A stretch of 64,000 nucleotides of DNA, taken from contig NC_134705.1 in NCBI RefSeq assembly GCF_043290135.1, forward strand, positions 55,467,271-55,531,270, written 5' to 3'. Shown here piece after piece: positions 22,396-32,781 of the stretch. Position numbers and translations under genes: made by a program. Source of the stretch: Rhipicephalus microplus. Taxonomy: Eukaryota > Arthropoda > Arachnida > Ixodida > Ixodidae. The stretch's first letter is position 1. Each line of letters starts with the position of its first letter. Under the pieces are notes generated by a model. That model saw only the letters and a program-made list of their open reading frames with translations. It was not told where the DNA came from and made no database searches.

Positions 22396-23330
22396 CTCTA
22401 TCGGTCGAAAATTACTGCCAGGAGGATACGAAAACGAAACAGGTTTATGGCACTATTTACACATATTTACAGCAAAGAAAGGTTAGTGGTTTCACAAACC
22501 ACGAGCGTGGTGGTTGAACCGTTACATGGTTCAGAGCGACGTCCAGCACTCTGCGGCGTAGTTTTAAGCCCTGTCGGGCTCCTCCTCTCCGAGTGGAACA
22601 CAAATCACACACACACAACAGGTAAGAAGGACGAGCATGCACAGTCGACGTGAACGTCCAATATTGAGTCGTGATCAATGCACTGCAAGGTGGCGCCAGC
22701 AGGGCTCTTCCTAGTCGTGTGTGTGCTGCTAGTCGAGAGGTCCCAAGATCCTGACAGCGTACATCAAAGTGTCCGCTGGTTTGTTCGCTTAATTAGCCAC
22801 GGTCTCTTCCAAGGAAGATGCTGTCTTTGTTGTCCTCTCTCGAACAGTTAACGGCGTCGTGGCGACACGACGTCTCACCCTCGGGCTAGCAGGGACAATG
22901 CCTGGCGGGCATAGGCCGCCCGCCGGTTGGCTACGTGATTGAGGATTAAAAGAGCACCACTCCCCTGTCAGCTCTGGCACTGGTCACAAGAGCTTCCCCC
23001 ATCGCCAGATGAGTAGACGAGGCCATCGGTCACCGCTGCTGCTCGAAGGGACGACGAAAGGGTCCGTAGTTGAAAGTCAGGAACTCGCCTTTGCTTGCCA
23101 CATGGTCTTGGTAATTGCCGAAATCTTCGACAGCGTCTGGCAGACTAGGCGCCGAAGGGGCTAGAGCCTTCTCAGTAGACCGGCTTGTGCACAATGGTGT
23201 CTGCCCAGACGAGTCGCCGCGCCAAACGTAACAATCATCAACTGCAGACTTATGAACGTGGTCAACAGCTGCGTGGGTTTTATTGTTACCTAACAGACGC
23301 CTTGTGTAGCCCAGTCGTGGATACACAAAA
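22396..23330 (-). mobile_element. Possible LTR-retrotransposon remnant
   Basis: On the minus strand an open stretch at 23,326-23,030 (ends FNYGPFRRPFEQQR) is followed by GC-rich non-coding sequence. After that comes an LTR-3'-end-like stretch near 22,470-22,410, with GTAAATAGTGCC, ATAAACCTGTTTCG and CGTATCCTCCTGGC. The junction with the Penelope fragment is near 22,395. No termini or duplication could be fixed. It may instead be unique intron sequence. Confidence 0.3.
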
Positions 23331-23740
23331 AAATCACAGCATATCTACGGATTGAATGCTGATGAGTGGAGCGCAGCGTTCATCAGCCCATCCGTGCTTC
23401 CGTGCGTCCGCGCAACCATCCGTGCGTCTATCCATGCGTCTATCCGTGTGTTCGTGCGTCCATGCTTGAGTCCGTTCATCCATCTGTCTGTCTGTTCGTT
23501 CGTCCACCCATTCGTACGTCAGCGCGTCTATTCATCTGTCCATACGTCTGCTAGTCTGTCGGTCCGCCCGTCCGTGCGTCCATCTAGTGAACACTCCAAG
23601 TACCGACATCTCCCATCTCGCATCGCCTGTGGCACATGCCTGCTTTAGAGCGGGTATGTGCCACCGGTGGCTACGTACTACTACATACATACAAGGCATA
23701 GACAGACCCACGTTTTAAGGAGCTTCCCTAAAAAGTTGGG
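23330..23740 (+). repeat. Minisatellite-bearing dispersed repeat, copy B
   Basis: Short copy of the family: a CAGCATATCTACGGATTGAA start, GAGTGGAGCGCAG, a ~200-bp CGTC/CCAT tetramer-type tract (23,385-23,590), a shortened flank and the shared end TTTTAAGGAGCTTC (23,713-23,726). It lies in an intron of the THAP gene. Confidence 0.7.
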
Positions 23741-24050
23741 GGGATCCTTGAGCTTCGCCTATAAGAGTCGAACGCAATAGCGATATTCTGTCCTTAGTTC
23801 AAACTTCAAACACTCAGTGCATGATACGCTTAGAACTTGCTATGCACCCACTAAATGGCTTTAAAGAAATAGGCACAGTAACAGGTGTCTCTTTTGTGGG
23901 CTATCGGTTTTAAACACTAAGTATTTATGATAATCGTATGTTCTGACGGTCGATGACAATGTACGCTTGTACCAAGCATTATAATTGCAATATTTTGTGT
24001 TGTATTGGAATCATGTATAGAGGACACTTGCGTTAGTAGAGCAAGAAAAC

Positions 24051-24286
24051 AGCCCCGCCGCGGTGGTCTATAGGCCAATGTACTCGGGTGCTGACCTGCA
24101 GGTCACGGGATCGAATGCCGGCTGCGATGGCTGAATCGTCGGTGGAGGCAAAAATGCTGTAGGCATGTGTGCTCAGATTTGGGCGCCCACTAAAGAACAC
24201 TAAAGAAATTTCCGGAGCCCTCCACTGCGACATCTCTCATAATCATTTGATGGTTTAGAACGTTTCACCCCACATATCGATCAATC
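24051..24286 (+). mobile_element. Ruka-type SINE, copy 2 (diverged)
   Basis: AGCCCCGCCGCGGTGGTCTA head, B-box-like GGGATCGAATGCC, and the TTTCCGGAGCCCTCCACTG block. Flanking direct repeats AGAGCAAGAAAAC (24,038) and AGAGCATGAAAGC (24,287) match at 11 of 13 positions. Older than copy 1. Intronic in the THAP gene. Confidence 0.85.
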
Positions 24287-24344
24287 AGAGCATGAAAGCT
24301 AATTTCATGTTCAGCAGAGGAAGTTATTTTCACTACTTCATGAG

Positions 24345-24480
24345 CAGACACGCGGCTGTGTGGTACAACGCCTGTTTAACCCTCAAACGACCCGGGTTCA
24401 ATCCTCCACTGGAACTCCAAATTTTTTAAAATTTATTATGTGCATCTTTCTCAATTTTTGCCTCACACTCAAGATAATAC
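24345..24480 (+). repeat. tRNA-derived SINE-like fragment, second family
   Basis: GGCTGTGTGGTACAACGC is followed by the B-box-like CGACCCGGGTTCAATCC, then an A/T-rich tail. Unlike Ruka downstream. Read as an old tRNA-derived SINE. Confidence 0.35.
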
Positions 24481-25190
24481 TTTGCCACAACCAACAACAC
24501 TGACATTGGAATTTCTGCGAAACGTGTAGTTTAACGCAATGTTTTTAAATTAAATAAATACGGTATTCTGGGCACTGCGCAGTCGTACTTGAAGTAAGCC
24601 TTATGAGATAGCTGAAACAGCCTGTGTTACGGTAACAGACGCCTATTTCTGTCTGGCGCAGTAAAAGCATGCACCCGAAACCCCAGCTAGCCATGGTGAA
24701 GTCTATGGGCGCCGGGCCCGATTACGCTATCACATTCATCTCTTGACAACGAAGCTAAAGCATTCTACAACCTGTTGTTTATTTAAATTGAAATATACAA
24801 AATGAGTAATGAACATACATTGTATACACATAGGCCTGTTCAGTTCTAACCGGAGAGTAATTTGGTTAGTCAATTTCCCGTTCTTTTGATATAGTTCATA
24901 CATTCTTATAGAAGTTTTTTGTAAATGCTGCGCTCTAGTATCTACTATCATCATACCATATTAATCAACACGAATTTTTTTTATACGGAAGGGTTACATG
25001 TGGTGACAGTGTTCTGTATGGTTGGAGAACCCCATTGTGCTATGAAATGTACTAATCAGCAATGACAATCTGAGATCGAGTGGCAGTTTTTTGTGATCTC
25101 ACATCCTCTCTTAAGGATGATGTTTATCAGTGTAGGAAAAGTGAGGCCCACACTTTTTTACTTCATTGTGTTTATTTGTTAAATTGGCAG

Positions 25191-25408
25191 TGATGGCGGT
25201 ACCTGATGGCATCCTCTTTATGTCACAGGCAAATTCGATACAACCGCTTGTAGATCCGCCGTCAGGCGAAGTGGGCCGCTTGTTTTCTCGGACCCTTCGC
25301 TGTCGCATATCGCAACGAAGGGCCATCATCATTGTTGCTGGGCATTCCAACCGCCAACTCTTTCGCACATTCACTGTCACTAAGTCACGAATACATGAGA
25401 ATGATTAG
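25191..25408 (+). CDS. Possible later or alternative last exon of the THAP gene
   Basis: After acceptor AAATTGGCAG only phase 1 is open, the same phase as the earlier exons. It encodes MAVPDGILFMSQANSI, a VDPPSGEVGRLFSRT stretch and GHSNRQLFRTF, then stops at 25,408. No good phase-1 donor was seen inside it. It may be an alternative terminal exon, or be joined to 25,451 through a weak donor. No domain recognised. Confidence 0.4.
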
Positions 25409-25450
25409 AGCGCCCTTCACCTGAGCCTGCTATTGCACTCTTGCTTGCAG

Positions 25451-25701
25451 CTGCGCTTGTAACGCGGTGCATTTCATGCCGCCAACAACTGGCAGTGGTG
25501 GTGTCACTACAGGCGGCACTTGATCGCATCAAAATTGTGCTAAAATACGAATTTCCACAAACCAGGCGAGTATTGCCGACATCTGAGAAAATTTGTGGAG
25601 CGCTCACGAAACTCCGACTGGCACCTGGCGAGGACTCTCGTTCGTCGCCCATCCAGCTGTTTGGTCAGGCTACTTACTCTCAATGTCATCGTGACTGCTA
25701 G
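25451..25701 (+). CDS. Probable last coding exon of the THAP gene
   Basis: After acceptor CTCTTGCTTGCAG the phase-1 frame is open for 82 codons: AALVTRCISCRQQL, a coiled-coil-like LQAALDRIKIVLKYEF, and a basic/polar end finishing SQCHRDC, with a stop at 25,699-25,701. AATAAA follows 58 bp later. Many THAP proteins end in a coiled-coil dimerisation region; the helical stretch here would fit, but this is inference. Confidence 0.5.
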
Positions 25702-25759
25702 GCAAAAATGCGTTTTCTTTTTGTCTGAGTGACACACGATCTAAGCACGCACATCGTGT

Positions 25760-25765
25760 AATAAA
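25760..25765 (+). terminator. Poly(A) signal of the THAP gene
   Basis: AATAAA 58 bp after the stop at 25,701, followed by a T/G-containing stretch. It fits a transcript end near 25,785. Confidence 0.55.
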
Positions 25766-25903
25766 CTCCTGCGGTTCTTTCTATGTGAAAACAGTGCGTT
25801 CAGCGTCACCCAAGCTGAAGCGCGCGTAGTCATAAGGCGCTCTCCCTTTATGGGTGCTTTTGAATGCGAAGGATTTCTTAGCGAACTTCAGCGACTTTAC
25901 GCG

Positions 25904-26005
<102 letters not shown>

Positions 26006-26039
26006 GCAGCCTACAACTTTTCGCTCTCCTGGCCGTTTA

Positions 26040-27060
26040 AATAATGATATCAATACCAAAATTGGTACGAAATAACCTGAATGTATGACGCGCAAAACTG
26101 ACTAGTCTTAACATAAAAATCATGACTTGTATGTCATGAAATTCATTACTCTCATTTCGTGGTCTTATTGCCCTTCCGGTGGTTTCGTTCACATATCATA
26201 TTGCAAAACTGGTATGGTAGGGCATGACTGCATGGCAAACATAACTGATAGACCCTAACGTGGAAATAATGACATGCATGTTATGTAAGTCATGACTTCA
26301 CGCCGTGCTCTTGGTGCACTTGGGGTCATTTCGCTAGATTCACATATACCAAATTTGGTGTTGCGTGACGTCAATGAATTCGCAACTCAAATAAACATGA
26401 GAAGGCGCTGTGAAGTTGCAGCGTGACGAATTCATGGAGGTCTCCGCGTCCGCTTTCGTAAAGTAAAATATCGAGTTGTCTGCAGTGTGATTGAAGCTCG
26501 CGCTGCTTTGTAGAAGGGGAGCGGGTTCTTGACGCGGAGCATCTTACTTTAGTCGGCACCAGTGGTGCCGTGAACGCGAGCGGCGTTCTTAAGTGGTCGA
26601 AACGTGTGTGTGATGCGCTTGGCGCACCACGTCTCTGCGAAATTCGTTCACATACTTCGGGCGCCGCACTGACATGTATTCACTGGACCGAATGGTCATT
26701 TAATGGGTTCGGGTTAATAAGTAAACACTGGTGCCTCACCTGGAAAGAAAAAATGTGCTTCGCCATTCGTTTTTTTATTCACGGGCGGCGCCATCCTACC
26801 GTGCTCCTACCGTACACGACTGGCGCTTGGACTGTTTGGACTTCCGTACGCAGCTTCCCTATATCGCCGCTAGGTGCCGCATGACTGCTTCGAACATGAT
26901 AATCATAACATGCATGTCATGTAAGAACGTGACAACATACCACGCTCATGATGCTCTCGCGGCCGTTTCGCTAGCTTCACATATACCAAATTTGGTACCA
27001 CGTGACGTGAATAGAGGACGAAGGTATATCACACGTCCAAATATGATACTCGAAAAATGG
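26040..27060. repeat. Diverged repeat units, interrupted
   Basis: Three related blocks at about 26,090-26,230, 26,265-26,400 and 26,895-27,050. Each has ACATGCATGT- or ATGACTT-like motifs, then TTTCGCTAG.TTCACATATACCAAATTTGGT and CGTGACGT. A 490-bp unrelated, GC-richer insert (26,400-26,890) separates the last two. Old dispersed or satellite-like repeat, class unknown. Confidence 0.5.
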
Positions 27061-27099
27061 AAGTCACGTACGGCAGAATGGACGTCCGCCTCGTAACGT

Positions 27100-28177
27100 T
27101 CTGCTGATTTTAAAGTGACATATCAAGCTTTCTAATTTCTGCTTCGCATACTATCGATTCCCACTGTACGTGAGATCTATCAATTTCTTTCGTTGTGATA
27201 TTATCGGAGATTTTTGAACTGGTACAAGAATATTCTGAAAAAAAACGACGTTTCAATGAAGTATACAAAGCGTAGAGAATTTGAGATTCCATTTTGTGAT
27301 TACCAGACACAAATATTATAATGAGTGTAAAATGTCACAAACCAGTGTTTCGCTGTAATTTTTCCTTTAAGGGTGCTTCCGCCATATTTTTTGGCATGTG
27401 CGTTCTTTGCAGCAAGCGTTTCTGATACCGGCAACAAAAACAAAAACGTGACACACGCACCACATTTATTCATTCTCGCATACAATTGATTTCACCTTTT
27501 GGTTGTGGTGGGTCTGTGACATGTCAGTGTAAGTGCTTCTTTACGGGACTACGCAAAGGTGTGATGCACGTCTTCATTAGTATCGTCTACTCTCGGACAC
27601 ACGTGCCACACAGGTCCTTGTAAAACAAGTGGGCCGATTGTTGCCATGTCTTGTAAGACCAAGGGCGATGATGTGCCGTTACCAATGTGGCGGAAGTCCG
27701 TAGGTTATTCACGTCTATGCAAATCTGGTGCGATGTCGCCACCATTTTTGCTGCCCTTTCATAAAACTATGTTAATGGTGGAAAAATCAGCGGAGGGCCT
27801 TGATCGGGAGAATGAGCCCTAACGTAAACTTTGGAAGTTAATTAAAATGCACTCTAAACGTTTCTTTTTCCTCCATATGACGCATGGTGTAAGAAAAAAC
27901 AGTGTAGTTGTACACAATCACCCCTAACAGAGACTGCATTAAAGCCAACGGAGCTGCTAGAAGGGGTCCTCTAGTGCACTCCCATCCGCCACCCTGCAGG
28001 TAGGAGACAACAGCATCGTCTACTATGGCGTCCGCCATTACGATGCTCTCCGCAAGCCGTTGCCAATGGGTGTCGTGAGGCTGCATGAGGTGTGGTATTT
28101 AAAAGTGTGGTACTTAAAAGAGCAATACAATAGTACAAAGTTCTTGCATCGGGAGTGTGAAGGTCTTACATTTTATG
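27100..28177. other. No recognisable gene or repeat
   Basis: Ordinary AT-rich sequence; open frames are short and without motifs. Confidence 0.5.
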
Positions 28178-28353
28178 GGCGAAGTTCCTCTTAGTCTAAC
28201 TTTGCCCTGCATCAGGCTTAACTGGCTCTATCATACCAACAGGCAGAGAAACAAATAGACTGACAGGAAGCTGGAATAATGGACAGGCGGACGAACAGAT
28301 GGATGACCGGACAGAAGCATAGGCCGAAACACAGACAGGCACGGAGATGCACG

Positions 28354-28415
<62 letters not shown>

Positions 28416-28525
28416 TACACCGACACACAGACGCATAAGCAGAGAAACACACGGACACACAGACACACAGACAGTCAGACGGACACACGCTTCGCCCCAC
28501 TCATCATTCACTTTGTTAATGTGCT
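28178..28525 (-). repeat. Minisatellite-bearing dispersed repeat, copy C
   Basis: Short copy in reverse orientation. It carries the complement of CTAAGAGGAACTTCGCCC (28,178-28,196), a tetramer tract that is nearly pure (ACAG)n at 28,355-28,415, and CTTCGCCCCACTCATCATTC (28,490-28,509), the complement of the family's start. Open frames on both strands are artefacts of the period-4 tract. Confidence 0.65.
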
Positions 28526-29331
28526 GAGATTTTTTTTATTCTCTAATTGTTATTTTTAAAGAAAATTAGCCGCTGGAGTTGCTGCAGTAGAAGACTACCG
28601 TTCATACCAGCCGCGTTAACACGTTTAGCTGGCGTCTTCTTTTGCTAGTAGGCAGCCAATAAATTGGTTGATGTTGCAAAACACGAACCCAAGTCCCACG
28701 GCCTTTCATTGTGCGTCTTTCTTTTGTGCCTTCCACAAAAGTGTATGAGCTGTTTGCCTGCCTGCTTAAAAAAGAATGTAATAAATGCTCCCACCTCCCC
28801 GAAAGAATTGGAAGGAAATGCGAATGCATTTCTTGCGCCTAGAGACGGAACCGTTGCCGACAGACATTCGCCGTTACCGATTTCTGCCATCGCCTTGAGA
28901 GACACCCATTCAGCGAACGGTTGAGAGTGAGGAGCGAGTGGACGGGAGAATGGGGCGCCAGCGTTCCTGGCTAGGCGTTGGTGTTTCACAGAGGTGCCGC
29001 GAGCACACATTTCCGGATCTCTTTGACAGGCGTCCAGCCAACGAACGGTCGCGAGTGAGCTGCGAGCAGACGCGAGAGTGGGGCGCTGGTAAGAGTGAGA
29101 GTGAATGGCGAGAGAAGGAGCAGCGGGGCACTGCGCCTGCCTTCTCGACTCCTCTCTCGCGCCACATGCTCCGGTTGCTAGAGGCCAGCTTAAGGACACA
29201 CGCCCGCAGCTGTTGCTATAGGAGAGGGAGTGAGAGCGAAGAGATAACACGTGCCGGCGCACGTGTTATCTCTTCACGTGCTCTTCACGGACAACACCGA
29301 ATGCCAGACATAGGGAGGACCGGGTCAATTC
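28526..29331. other. No gene recognised; contains a hairpin
   Basis: GC-richer from 28,890 to 29,290. Long frames on both strands (up to ~229 codons across the junction with the RTE element) lack motifs and are treated as chance. Holds the perfect inverted repeat at 29,238-29,275. Confidence 0.45.
29238..29275. repeat. Perfect inverted repeat with 17-bp arms
   Basis: GAAGAGATAACACGTGC, four bases (CGGC), then the exact complement. Each arm contains CACGTG, and a third CACGTG lies at 29,275-29,280. It could form a hairpin, or be a paired E-box site; no gene next to it supports a regulatory role. Confidence 0.7.
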
Positions 29332-29364
29332 AGTTACTGTATATGCTACCTTTAGGTAGCATAT
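29332..29364. repeat. Left half of a palindrome, with LINE target-site duplication
   Basis: AGTTACTGTATATGCTACCT (29,332-29,351), TT, then AGGTAGCATAT (29,354-29,364). The last 11 bases recur directly at 32,762-32,772, after the LINE. Without the LINE the site would be a perfect palindrome of two 20-bp arms around TT. Confidence 0.85.
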
Positions 29365-29365
29365 G

Positions 29366-30786
29366 CTATTTAAACTCCTCCGCTATTTTAACTATCCTAT
29401 CCATATTGGTAGTTATTTTGCCTTCTTTGTCTCTTAGTGCATACATCCGACTTTTGCCTATCCCAAGTTTCCTCTTCACTGCTTTGAAGCTTCCTCCGTT
29501 TGTCAGAGCGTGTTCAATTCTCTCCATGTTATACCTTCTTACATCGCATATTTTACGTCTAGTAATCAACTTCGAAAGCTCTGCCAGTTCCAGTTCGTCT
29601 GTTGTACTTGACACTTTCATGATTTGACGCTTCTTAATTAGGTTCTTCGTTTCCTGGGAGAGCTTGCCAGTGTTCTGTCTAACTACCCTGCCTCCAACTT
29701 CCACTGCGCACTCCGTAATGATACTCGTCAGATTATCATTCATTGTATCTACGCTAAGGTTGGTTTCCTCACTAAGAGCCGAGTACCTGTTCTGCAGCGA
29801 CACTCTGAATTCCTGTACTTTCCCTCTCAGTGCTAGCTCATTAATTGGCTTCTTGCGTATCAGTTTCTGTCGTTCCTTCTTCAAGTCTAGGCGAATTCGA
29901 GACCGTACCATTCTATGGACACTGCATCGTACCTTGCCAACCACTTCCACATCCTGCACGATTCCTGGGTGTGCAGTCATTATAAAGTCTATTTAGTTCT
30001 TATTTTCGCCATTAGGGCTCCTCCATGTCCACTTGCGGTTTTCTCGTTTTCGGTAGAAGGTATTCAAAATCCGCAAATTATTGCGTTCTGCGAATTCTAG
30101 TAGTAGCTCTCCTCTGGCGTTTCTAGTGCCGATGCCATAATCTCCTACTGCCTGGTCTCCAGCCTGCTTCTTCTCTACCTTTGCATTAAAGTCGCGCATC
30201 ACTATAGTATACTGTGTTTTTACCTTACTCATTGCCGATTGCACGTCTTCATAGAAGCTTTCAACTGAAGCGTCTCATCATGGCTGGATGTAGGCGCGTA
30301 AGCCTGTACTACCTTCATCTTGTATCTTTTATTCAGTTTAATTACAATACCTACCACCCTTTCATCAATGCTATAATATTCCTCTATGTTGCCAGCTATG
30401 TTTCTGTGGATTAGGAACCCCACTCCCAGTTCTCTTCTGTCTGCCAAGCCCTGATAGCAAAGGACGTGCCCATTCTGTAGCACCGTATAGGCCTCATCTG
30501 TCCTCCTAACCTCACTGAGCCCTATTATATCCCATTTAACACCCTCTAGCTCCTCGAATAGTACAGCTAGACTTCCCTCACTAGATAAGGTTCTAGCGTT
30601 AAACGTTGCCAAGTTCAAGTTCCAATGGCGGCCTGTAGTCCAGAGATTCTTAGCACCCTCCGCCGCGTTGCAGATCCGACCGCCGCCGCAGTTAGCCGCC
30701 TCGCAGCTGCTGAGGACTGAGGGCCGTGAGTTATTAGGCGTATTCATGTGGGAGGTAGTGGCCAGATACTGAACCAGGGTGGCCAA
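29366..30786 (-). pseudogene. RTE-like LINE ORF, endonuclease and linker half
   Basis: Apurinic-type endonuclease: LNLATFNARTL, then DIIGLSEVRR (catalytic Glu), VQAYAPTSSHDE, and MRDFNAKV around 30,190 where active enzymes have GDFNAKVG. The frame shifts near 30,235. A TAA follows WRSPNGENKN (about 29,993), before IDFIMTAHPG. The linker stays open to 29,366. In databases such frames are often mislabelled craniofacial development protein 2-like. Confidence 0.8.
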
Positions 30787-31157
30787 TACTTCTCTGGTGA
30801 GGGAGTGCGTTCTCGGCGGTGGTTACCGGTGAGGCCGCACCTCAGGCCTCTTAATGCAGTTCCATCAACACGCGGTTTTTTTTTTTTGGTTGGGAACTGC
30901 GCGGCACCGGGCACCTGGTCCGACTGTTGTTTTCACAGACTCACACTGTTTTCCGCTCCTAAAAATTTGTAATAGCAGTATTTGTAGCGGTTGAACTCCT
31001 TGTATCTTCACGAACAAATGGACACCCCTCTGACCCTCCTAGGACCAAAATTGCTAAAGTTATAGGTAGATATGTGCAGAGCTCACTTACCCGTGCTGTT
31101 GACGCGGCTCCTCCCGCTCCCGCAGTTTGAATAATCTGTGCTTATTGGCTAAACGGT

Positions 31158-32667
31158 GGAGAAGCAGAGAGATCTGTACAGTAGCCGAGACAACCACGAC
31201 CTTAATACTATAGGAACTAGCAGTAACCCAGATGACACCCCACCAGTAATGATAGAAGACGTCAGAAAAGCTTTAGAGAGCATGCAAAAAGGCAAAGCTG
31301 CTGGTGAGGATCAGGTAACATCAGATCTGCTGAAAGATGGAGGACAGATTGTGTTAGAAAGACTAGCCACCCTGTTTACGAGGTGTCTCCTGACGGGAAG
31401 GGTACCAGAGTCTTGGAAGAACGTTAACATCATCTTAATACATAAGAAAGGGGATGACAAGGACTTGAAGAATTACAGGCCGATCAGCCTGCTCTCTGTA
31501 GAGTCAAGCCTTTTACAAAGGTATTTGCTAACAGAGTAAAGAAAACATTAGAATTCAATCAACCAAAGGAACAAGCAGGATTTCGAACAGGCTACTCAAC
31601 AATTGACCACACTCATACTATCAATCAGGTAATAGAGAAATGCTCAGAGTATAACCAACCACTATACATAGCCTTCATAGACTGTGAGAAGGCGTTTGAT
31701 TCAGTAAAAATATCAGCCGTCATGCAGACACTGCGGAATCAGGGAGTAGATGAAGTATATATAAACATTCTGGAAGAAATCTACAGGGGATCAACTGCTA
31801 CCATAGTGCTTCATAAAGAAAGCAACAGAATACCAATCAAGAAGGGTGTACGGCAGGGGGACACAATCTCCCCAATGCTATTTACCACGTGCTTACAGGA
31901 GGTTTTCAGAAGCCTAGAATGGGAACAGTTAGGGATAAGAGTTAATGGAGAATACCTTAGTAACCTGCGCATCGCCGATGACATTGCATTGCTGAGTAAC
32001 TCAGGGGACGAATTGCAACTCATGATTACGGAGTTACACAAGGAGAGCAGAAAGGCGGGTCTTAAAATTAATCTGCAGAAAACGAAAGTACAACAACCTC
32101 GCAAAGGAGCAGCGCTTCTAGATAGGTAATAGTGCACTTGAAGTTGTAAAAGACTATGTCTACTTAGGGCAGGTAATAACCGCAGAGCCTAACCACGAGA
32201 TTGAAGTAACTAGAAGAATAAGAATGGGGTGGAGCACATTCGGCAAGCACTCTCAAATTATGACAGGTAGGTTGCCATTATCCCTTAAGAGGAAGGTATA
32301 TAACATCTGTATCTTGCCGGTACTTAGCTACGGAGCAGAAACCTGGAGACTCACAAAGAGGGTTCAGCTTAAATTGAGGACGACGCAGCGAGCAATGGAA
32401 AGAAAAATGGTAGGTGTAACCTTAAGAGACAAGAAGAGAGCGGAGCGGATTAGGGGACAAACGGGGGTTAAAGATATCATAGTTGAAATAAAGAAGAGGA
32501 AATGGACATTGGCCGGGCATGTAGCGCGTAGACAGGATAACCGCTGGTCATTAAGGGTAACTAACTGGATTCCCAGAGAAGGAAAGCGGGTTAGGGGGAG
32601 ACAGAAGGTTAGGTGGGCAGATGAACTTAAGAAGTTTGCGGGTATAAATTGGCAGCAGCAAGCATAG
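31158..32667 (+). pseudogene. RTE-like LINE ORF, RT and C-terminal half
   Basis: RT blocks: GKAAGEDQVTSDLL, NYRPISLLS (31,480), then a frameshift near 31,505. The next frame has EQAGFRTGYSTIDH, AFIDCEKAFDSV, GVRQGDTISP and catalytic IADDIALL (31,970). A second frameshift near 32,086 is followed by an in-frame TAG at about 32,120. The last frame gives VLSYGAETWRLT, a KRKWTLAGHVARR block and KVRWADELKKFAG, ending at 32,667. Two frameshifts and one stop; otherwise well preserved. Confidence 0.85.
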
Positions 32668-32761
32668 GACAGGGTTAACTGGCGGAACATGGGAGAGGCC
32701 TTTGTCCTGCAGTGGACGTAGTCAGGCTGATGATGTTGATGATGATGATGATGCTATATAA

Positions 32762-32781
32762 AGGTAGCATATACAGTAACT
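32762..32781. repeat. Right half of the palindrome, with target-site duplication
   Basis: AGGTAGCATATACAGTAACT is the exact reverse complement of 29,332-29,351. Its first 11 bases duplicate 29,354-29,364. Confidence 0.85.

Larger units (their letters stand above)
29365..32761 (+). mobile_element. RTE-like LINE with inverted 5' half (twin priming)
   Basis: The 3' half (RT and C-terminal region, about 31,160-32,761) lies on the plus strand. The 5' half (5' UTR, endonuclease and linker, about 31,150-29,365) lies on the minus strand and before it. The minus half stops at RIVKIAEEF (29,370) and the plus half resumes at RDLYSSRDN (31,165), which are adjacent in the intact protein. This geometry, inverted 5' part then 3' part with one 11-bp target duplication round the whole, is the signature of twin priming. 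A TGATGATG-type tail (32,730-32,752) marks the 3' end. About 3.4 kb, nearly full length for RTE. Confidence 0.85.

Noticed and set aside
28645..29627. Host gene in overlapping long frames (205 and 229 codons)
   Set aside because: GC-rich chance frames without motifs; the plus-strand one runs into antisense RTE sequence.
30229..30786. Host craniofacial-development-type gene
   Set aside because: This label is a common misannotation of RTE endonuclease; the RT half and 3' tail are present next to it.
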